This document shows positions 60,388 through 64,000 of a stretch of DNA of 64,000 bases, one piece after another. Location of the stretch: positions 51,183 to 115,182 of the forward strand of contig JAOOLP010000001.1 in assembly GCA_028408795.1 (NCBI GenBank), written 5' to 3'. This DNA is from Candidatus Pelagibacter sp. (GTDB lineage: Bacteria; Pseudomonadota; Alphaproteobacteria; Pelagibacterales; Pelagibacteraceae). Within the stretch, counting starts at the first letter, position 1, and every line of letters starts with the position of its first letter. The position numbers were made by a program, and so were the translations under genes. Under the pieces are notes generated by a model that saw nothing but the letters and a program-made list of their open reading frames with translations, was not told where the DNA came from and ran no database searches.

Positions 60388-61404
60388 ATGTCTCAAACTA
60401 TTGATATAAAAACAAAAAAAATAATTCCACAGCAAGAGCACAAATTTGATAAAACTTTAGTTCTAGAGCATCTTGAAAGAAACATATTATCTCACTGGGA
60501 TACTTGGGGAAAGTTTCAACAAGCTTGGACCAGTCGAGCTCTTAAAGCTTTTAATGACCTAGATAAATACTTAGTTTTAATATATTTAATAAAAGGATCT
60601 TGGCAAAACCTTTCAGATAAGTTTCAATATTTATCAATGGATGAATACTATGATTTAGACTTTGTCAAAATCGATAAAATAAATCTAATTCAAATTTCAA
60701 AAGATTTAAATATACCGAAAGAAACAATCAGACGAAAAGTAAATGAATTACAAAATGCTAATTTATTAAAAAGAGAGGGTAAATCAATCATATTTAATAG
60801 ACAAGGAATTGAAACTCAAAAACCAAAAAATTCTATTGATTTACTCTCAACATTTATTGAAAAAAAATCTAAAATGTTACAGGGTCAAGAAGGGTTTGGT
60901 GAGCCATTGTCAAAAGATTATATTTCAACTTTTATAAAAAAATATTTTACAATAATTTGGTTAAGATTTTTTAAATTGCAAATACCTTTTTTAACTAGGC
61001 ATAGAGATGTTTTTGGAGATTTAGAAACATGGATAGTCTGGGGGAATATAGCTCTCAGTCATCAGTATCACCTAGCAAGAGCAGCAGAAAATGATTTATT
61101 ATCATCGGAGGTTACGCTTCAAAGTTATTATTCAGATGTTGCTGATGTGAAAATTCAACGAGGTATAAATGCTTCGTCCATTGCAGATATTTCAAGTATA
61201 CCTAGGGCAACAGTAATTAGAAAATTAAAATGGTTGGTTAAACAAGACTGTATTAAAAAAAATTCTAAAATGGAATATCAAATGAAAAAAGGTGGAAAAT
61301 TAAATAAAAAAGTTGCAGAAAATTTTTTAACAAACCAACATGTGGTAGCAGAATTTTTGACAGATGTGTTTGATTATATGGTTAATTCAAAATTTAAAAT
61401 TTAA
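60388..61404 (+). CDS. Protein with two winged-helix-like modules, unrecognised
   Basis: 338 residues. Two helix-turn-helix-like stretches are visible: 98-136 (QISKDLNIPKETIRRKVNEL, then a basic wing) and 258-300 (SSIADISSIPRATVIRKLKW, then basic). Each is preceded by a similar helix ending FNDLDKYLV (55-63) and FGDLETWIV (209-217), which suggests internal duplication. No effector, kinase or receiver domain is seen. A transcriptional regulator is the natural inference; I know of no characterised member. The BASS transporter that follows after 15 bases may be its target or partner. Confidence 0.72.
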   Translation: MSQTIDIKTKKIIPQQEHKFDKTLVLEHLERNILSHWDTWGKFQQAWTSRALKAFNDLDKYLVLIYLIKGSWQNLSDKFQYLSMDEYYDLDFVKIDKINLIQISKDLNIPKETIRRKVNELQNANLLKREGKSIIFNRQGIETQKPKNSIDLLSTFIEKKSKMLQGQEGFGEPLSKDYISTFIKKYFTIIWLRFFKLQIPFLTRHRDVFGDLETWIVWGNIALSHQYHLARAAENDLLSSEVTLQSYYSDVADVKIQRGINASSIADISSIPRATVIRKLKWLVKQDCIKKNSKMEYQMKKGGKLNKKVAENFLTNQHVVAEFLTDVFDYMVNSKFKI

Positions 61405-61419
61405 AAATTTTATAAAATT

Positions 61420-62265
61420 ATGGAAATAGCAAAATCAATAGCCCCCGTCTGTCTTGCGATAATAATGTTCGGTTTGGGTCTTGGTCTAACTGTAGCAGAT
61501 TTTAAAAGAGTTATTTCAATCCCCAGAGATTTTATCATAGGTTTTTTGGGTCAAGTTATAATACTTCCGATTATCGCTTTTATCTTAATCCATATTATTT
61601 CAATGCCGCCAGAAATAGCTCTTGGTGTAATGGTAATTGCAGCAGCTCCAGGCGGAGTTACATCAAATATATTAACTAAATTTGCAAATGGAGATGTTGC
61701 ACTCTCTGTGACGTTAACTGCGGTGGTAAGTTTGATGTCTGTAATTACAGTACCTTTAATTGTATTTAATTCTGCAGAATTTTTAGGAATTGAAATTACA
61801 AAAGAAATATCAATGTTAATTATAGCATTGAAAATGTTTATCGTAGTAACTATTCCTGTCATCTTTGGCATGATTGTAAGAAGTTTGATGACAGATTTCA
61901 TTGTGTCTAAAACCCTGTTAGTTCAGAGATTGTCAGTAATATTATTTTTAGTTGTCTTTATCTCTATTTGGGTAGAAGAGTGGGACAGGATAGTAAGCTT
62001 TATAACAAGAGCAGGTTTAGTAGCTTTCATCTTAAATGTTACAATGATTTTCATAGGCTACTACATGGCAAAATTTTTAGCTTCAGGGCTAGAACAAAGA
62101 AAATGTATTTCACTTGAATGCGGCTTACAAAATGGAACTTTAGCTGTGTTCGTAGCTACACAATTATTTAACGATATAGTATTTATGGTGCCAACAGCTG
62201 CATATGCACTAATTATGTTCGTTACCTCAATTATTTTTGTTCTCATAGTTCGAAAAATAAATTAG
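61420..62265 (+). CDS. BASS-family (bile acid:Na+ symporter-like) transporter
   Basis: 281 residues with about nine to ten hydrophobic helices. IMFGLGLGLTVADFKRV at the start, GVMVIAAAPGGVTSNILTKFANGDVALSVTLTAVVSL in the middle and the crossover ECGLQNGTLAVFVATQLF near the end match the BASS fold. These are sodium symporters for organic anions; in bacteria substrates include 2-oxo acids and pantoate. Specificity cannot be read here. Confidence 0.9.
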   Translation: MEIAKSIAPVCLAIIMFGLGLGLTVADFKRVISIPRDFIIGFLGQVIILPIIAFILIHIISMPPEIALGVMVIAAAPGGVTSNILTKFANGDVALSVTLTAVVSLMSVITVPLIVFNSAEFLGIEITKEISMLIIALKMFIVVTIPVIFGMIVRSLMTDFIVSKTLLVQRLSVILFLVVFISIWVEEWDRIVSFITRAGLVAFILNVTMIFIGYYMAKFLASGLEQRKCISLECGLQNGTLAVFVATQLFNDIVFMVPTAAYALIMFVTSIIFVLIVRKIN

Positions 62266-62280
62266 ATTATTTCAAAAAAA

Positions 62281-62367
62281 GGGCGAATGGTGGAACTGGT
62301 AGACGCGCCGGACTCAAAATCCGGTGGTAGCAATACCTTGAGAGTTCGAGTCTCTCTTCGCCCACCA
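62281..62367 (+). tRNA. tRNA-Leu (anticodon CAA)
   Basis: 87 bases including encoded CCA. Acceptor GGGCGAA pairs with TTCGCCC; anticodon stem CCGGA/TCCGG encloses the loop CTCAAAA, anticodon CAA reading UUG; a long variable arm (GTGGTAGCAATACCTT region) and T-loop GTTCGAGTC make it class II leucine tRNA. The CCA ends four bases before the next gene's ATG. Confidence 0.97.
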
Positions 62368-62371
62368 AGTT

Positions 62372-64000
62372 ATGAAAATTGATAAAACTAATAGTCTTGT
62401 AGAACTATACTTTAAAAAGTGTGAAGAGGTTGATCCCGACAGACCTTTTTTAAAATGGTTAAAACCAGGTAAACCGACTTATAGTTGGGGTGACATAAAA
62501 GAAAGAATATTTAAACTTTCATCAAAAATAAAATCGTTAATTAAAGAGGGAGATCGTTGTTTAATATTATCTGAGAATAGACCTTATTGGTTAATATCAG
62601 ATCTTGCTGTGATGAATGCAGGAGGAATATCAGTTCCAATTTTTACAACATATTCATCAAATGATTACGAATATATTTTAAATGATTGTAAGCCATCTTT
62701 AATTATAGTTTCAAATAATGATCAATTTAAAAAAATTAAAAAACATGTAAATTTAAATGAACAAAAAATAATCTCTTTTGAAGAGATAGACTCCGAAAGT
62801 TTATTAATTCAAGAAATATTAAACGAAGAAATAAATGAAAAAATAGTAAACAAAGCTTTAAAAAGAAATATGCCTGCTTGTATTATTTATACTTCAGGAA
62901 CATCGGGAAATCCTAAAGGAGTTGTTTTAAGTCATGGTGGTATTTTATCGAACTGCGAAGGAGCAGTTGAGTTACTAGAAACTTTAACTAAAAAAAAGGA
63001 TCCTACATTTTTAACTTGGTTACCTTTATCACATTCATATGAACATACAGTACAATTTATACAAATCATAGTTGGAGCTAAAGTTTTTTACGCTGAAAGT
63101 TTAGAAAAACTAATTTCTAATATGGGCGTTGCTAAACCAACGATCATGACAGCTGTTCCAAGATTTTATCAAAACTTATATACGAAAATAAATATAAATT
63201 TTGAGAAACAGTCAGGAATAAAAAAATTTTTAATTTACCAAACATTAATTCTTGGAAAGAAAATGTTAAAAAAAGAGAAACTAAGTTTAAGTGAGAAATT
63301 GATGAATTTTTTATGTGAAAATTTGGTTAGAAAAAAAATTAGATCACAGTTTGGTGGAAATCTTCAAGCTTTTGTTTCAGGAGGAGGGGCATTGGACCAA
63401 AATGTAGGAGAGTTTTTAAATGCAGTCGGCCTTCCTACACTTCAGGGATATGGACTTACAGAGGCCTCACCAGTCGTGAGTTGTAATTTACCAAATTTGA
63501 TAAAAGTTGAAACTGTAGGCCCAGCATTTAGAACTAATAAAATAAAAATAGCGAATGATGGCGAGATTCTAATAAAAGGTGAAAATGTAATGTTAGGTTA
63601 TTGGAATTTAAAAGAAGAAACAAAAAAAGTAATCAAGGACGGCTGGTTATACACTGGCGATATAGGTGAGCTAGATAAAAATAATTATTTAAAAATAACA
63701 GATAGAAAAAAAGATATTATTGTTAATCTTGGAGGAGATAATATTTCACCAAGTAAAATTGAAAATATTTTATGTTTAAATGAAAATATTAAACAATCTT
63801 TTGTATATGGAGATAAAAAAAATTATCTTGTTGCACTGATTGTTTGCGAAAAGGAAATTACAAATGAAAAAATTAAACTTATAATTGAAAATATTAATAA
63901 AAGTTTAACAATAATTGAAAAAATTAAAAAATTTGTTTTAATTCACGAAGAATTTACGATTGAAAATGCAATGTTAACACCAACATTAAAGTTAAAAAGA
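62372..64000 (+). CDS. Long-chain acyl-CoA synthetase (AMP-binding), 3' truncated by window
   Basis: 543 codons are open from ATG at 62372 to the window edge with no stop. ANL-superfamily motifs are in order: P-loop IIYTSGTSGNPKGVVLSHGG, FLTWLPLSHSYEH, GYGLTEASPVVS, WLYTGDIGELD and ITDRKKDIIVNLGGDNISP. The sequence and the N-terminal LVELYFKKCEEVDPDRPFL resemble long-chain fatty acid CoA ligases (FadD15-like). It activates fatty acids with ATP and CoA. The ATG follows tRNA-Leu by four bases with no Shine-Dalgarno of its own. Confidence 0.9.
   Translation, partial: MKIDKTNSLVELYFKKCEEVDPDRPFLKWLKPGKPTYSWGDIKERIFKLSSKIKSLIKEGDRCLILSENRPYWLISDLAVMNAGGISVPIFTTYSSNDYEYILNDCKPSLIIVSNNDQFKKIKKHVNLNEQKIISFEEIDSESLLIQEILNEEINEKIVNKALKRNMPACIIYTSGTSGNPKGVVLSHGGILSNCEGAVELLETLTKKKDPTFLTWLPLSHSYEHTVQFIQIIVGAKVFYAESLEKLISNMGVAKPTIMTAVPRFYQNLYTKININFEKQSGIKKFLIYQTLILGKKMLKKEKLSLSEKLMNFLCENLVRKKIRSQFGGNLQAFVSGGGALDQNVGEFLNAVGLPTLQGYGLTEASPVVSCNLPNLIKVETVGPAFRTNKIKIANDGEILIKGENVMLGYWNLKEETKKVIKDGWLYTGDIGELDKNNYLKITDRKKDIIVNLGGDNISPSKIENILCLNENIKQSFVYGDKKNYLVALIVCEKEITNEKIKLIIENINKSLTIIEKIKKFVLIHEEFTIENAMLTPTLKLKR

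Overview
The window is a very AT-rich, densely packed bacterial chromosome segment. Gene content and order point to an alphaproteobacterium of the SAR11/Pelagibacterales type. The supporting signs are intergenic gaps that are mostly zero to a few bases, the order obgE-proB-proA-nadD-rsfS-ctpA-rppH, a split ATP synthase locus holding only the F1 genes, sdhCDAB-mmsA-mdh-sucCDAB-lpd, metX-metW under a SAM-II riboswitch, and a structured leader before ffh. The organism assignment is inference from layout. No phage, insertion sequence, CRISPR or plasmid gene was seen.

Region 1 (1-12405, + strand) is the most accessory-looking part. It starts with the 3' end of an unidentified gene. Two tandem FMN-dependent L-2-hydroxyacid dehydrogenase paralogs follow, then a PLP aminotransferase, an FAD-linked D-2-hydroxyacid dehydrogenase, an NAD(P)-linked D-2-hydroxyacid dehydrogenase, a complete TRAP transporter (Tat-exported DctP, hairpin, DctQ, DctM), an amidase, a 59-residue membrane protein, an EamA exporter and an alpha/beta hydrolase. 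Read together, these genes look like an uptake and interconversion module for 2-hydroxy/2-oxo/2-amino acids, possibly with amides.

Region 2 (12402-15673) places both SRP GTPases side by side. ftsY and dapF run on the minus strand, and ffh runs divergently behind a three-hairpin leader RNA.

Region 3 (14321-41928, + strand) is one 27-kb co-directional run. It holds ffh-rpsP-trmD-rplS, leuCDB-asd, sdhCDAB, mmsA, mdh, sucCD, sucA-sucB-lpd, priA and atpHAGDC. It covers protein targeting and ribosome genes, leucine and aspartate-family amino acids, most of the oxidative TCA cycle, restart of replication and the F1 ATPase. Half of ribosomal protein S16 is a Lys/Glu/Pro repeat tail.

Region 4 (41912-50948, - strand) runs, in transcription order, metX-metW-gloB, rplU-rpmA-obgE-proB-proA-nadD-rsfS-ctpA-rppH. 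metX is controlled by a clear promoter, a SAM-II aptamer and an intrinsic terminator ending two bases before its start codon.

Region 5 (51126-64000) is a patchwork of short divergent and convergent units: hisC-tyrA, argH-lptM-lysA-plsC, tlpA, a HIG1 protein, an esterase, an HNH nuclease, dsbB-coq7, a DedA-family protein, a small membrane protein, an unrecognised protein with two winged-helix-like modules, a BASS transporter, tRNA-Leu(CAA) and a truncated long-chain acyl-CoA ligase that starts four bases after the tRNA. All five tail-to-tail gene junctions in the window overlap or abut with no room for an intrinsic terminator. No gene-free stretch exceeds 300 bases; the longest are 167 and 177 bases and both hold regulatory RNA.
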